From: Clostridiales bacterium
Lineage (GTDB): Bacteria; Bacillota; Clostridia; Oscillospirales; Oscillospiraceae
NCBI GenBank assembly: GCA_019422005.1
Contig: JAHZEF010000017.1
Coordinates: forward strand, 22,523 to 27,906
Length of the DNA: 5,384 nt
Direction of reading: 5' to 3'
The notes beneath the pieces were generated by a model, which was not told the origin of the DNA, searched no databases, and was given only the letters and a program-made list of their open reading frames with translations. The first letter of the stretch is position 1. Each line of letters opens with the position of its first letter. Made by a program: the position numbers and the translations under genes. This document shows, piece by piece, positions 5,357-5,384 of this stretch.

Positions 5357-5384
5357 TAAGTCCTGCCAAATGAATAGAGGGGAG

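Noticed and set aside
4658..5359. A 233-codon plus-strand open frame opposite the GerM-like gene
   Set aside because: It is an antisense shadow; the minus strand encodes a lipobox and GerMN domain with a ribosome binding site.
5348..5376. A sigma-G-type promoter for the GerM-like gene
   Set aside because: TATACTA resembles the sigma-G -10 (CATACTA), but the TGAATA nearby (5371-5376) is on the wrong strand and the minus strand has no matching -35 at the needed distance.

Overview
The window is GC-rich by eye (apart from AT-rich promoter patches) and looks like a chromosomal piece of a spore-forming, Gram-positive anaerobe of the Clostridia, perhaps an Oscillospiraceae-like gut organism. The grounds are strong AGGAGG-type ribosome binding sites before every gene, a lipoprotein with a GerM-like (spore germination) domain, a stalk-domain surface protein typical of Firmicutes, and a promoter that reads like a mother-cell sporulation (sigma-K type) promoter. 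The taxonomic placement is inference; there is no rRNA or marker gene here.

Layout from left to right, with gene strands strictly alternating: (1) 1-886, minus: a TrkA-type potassium-uptake regulator running off the left edge. It is broken by a frameshift at about 452-466, where about 25 residues also appear to be missing. (2) 887-1131: intergenic, with back-to-back promoter elements, a perfect GC-rich dyad and the candidate sigma-K-type promoter. (3) 1132-2514, plus: a 460-residue von Willebrand factor A (VWA) protein without a signal peptide, with a cysteine-rich C-terminal region that I do not recognise. (4) 2515-2648: three hairpins between convergent genes. (5) 2649-3743, minus, TTG start: a membrane-anchored or secreted protein with a stalk domain and a degenerate polysaccharide-deacetylase fold lacking the metal ligands. 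(6) 3744-4053: a divergent promoter region. (7) 4054-4545, plus: a dCMP-deaminase-family enzyme. (8) 4546-4654: a 17-bp perfect hairpin serving two convergent genes. (9) 4655-5284, minus: a GerMN-domain lipoprotein with its own promoter at the right edge.

The genes do not form an operon: each has its own start signals and most are separated by hairpin terminators. Two or three could belong to sporulation or cell-envelope biology (VWA protein, GerM-like lipoprotein, inactive deacetylase). The most interesting object is the VWA protein. The lack of a secretion signal, the nine cysteines in its C-terminal region and the sigma-K-like promoter together suggest an undescribed spore coat or spore surface protein. 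This is a hypothesis.
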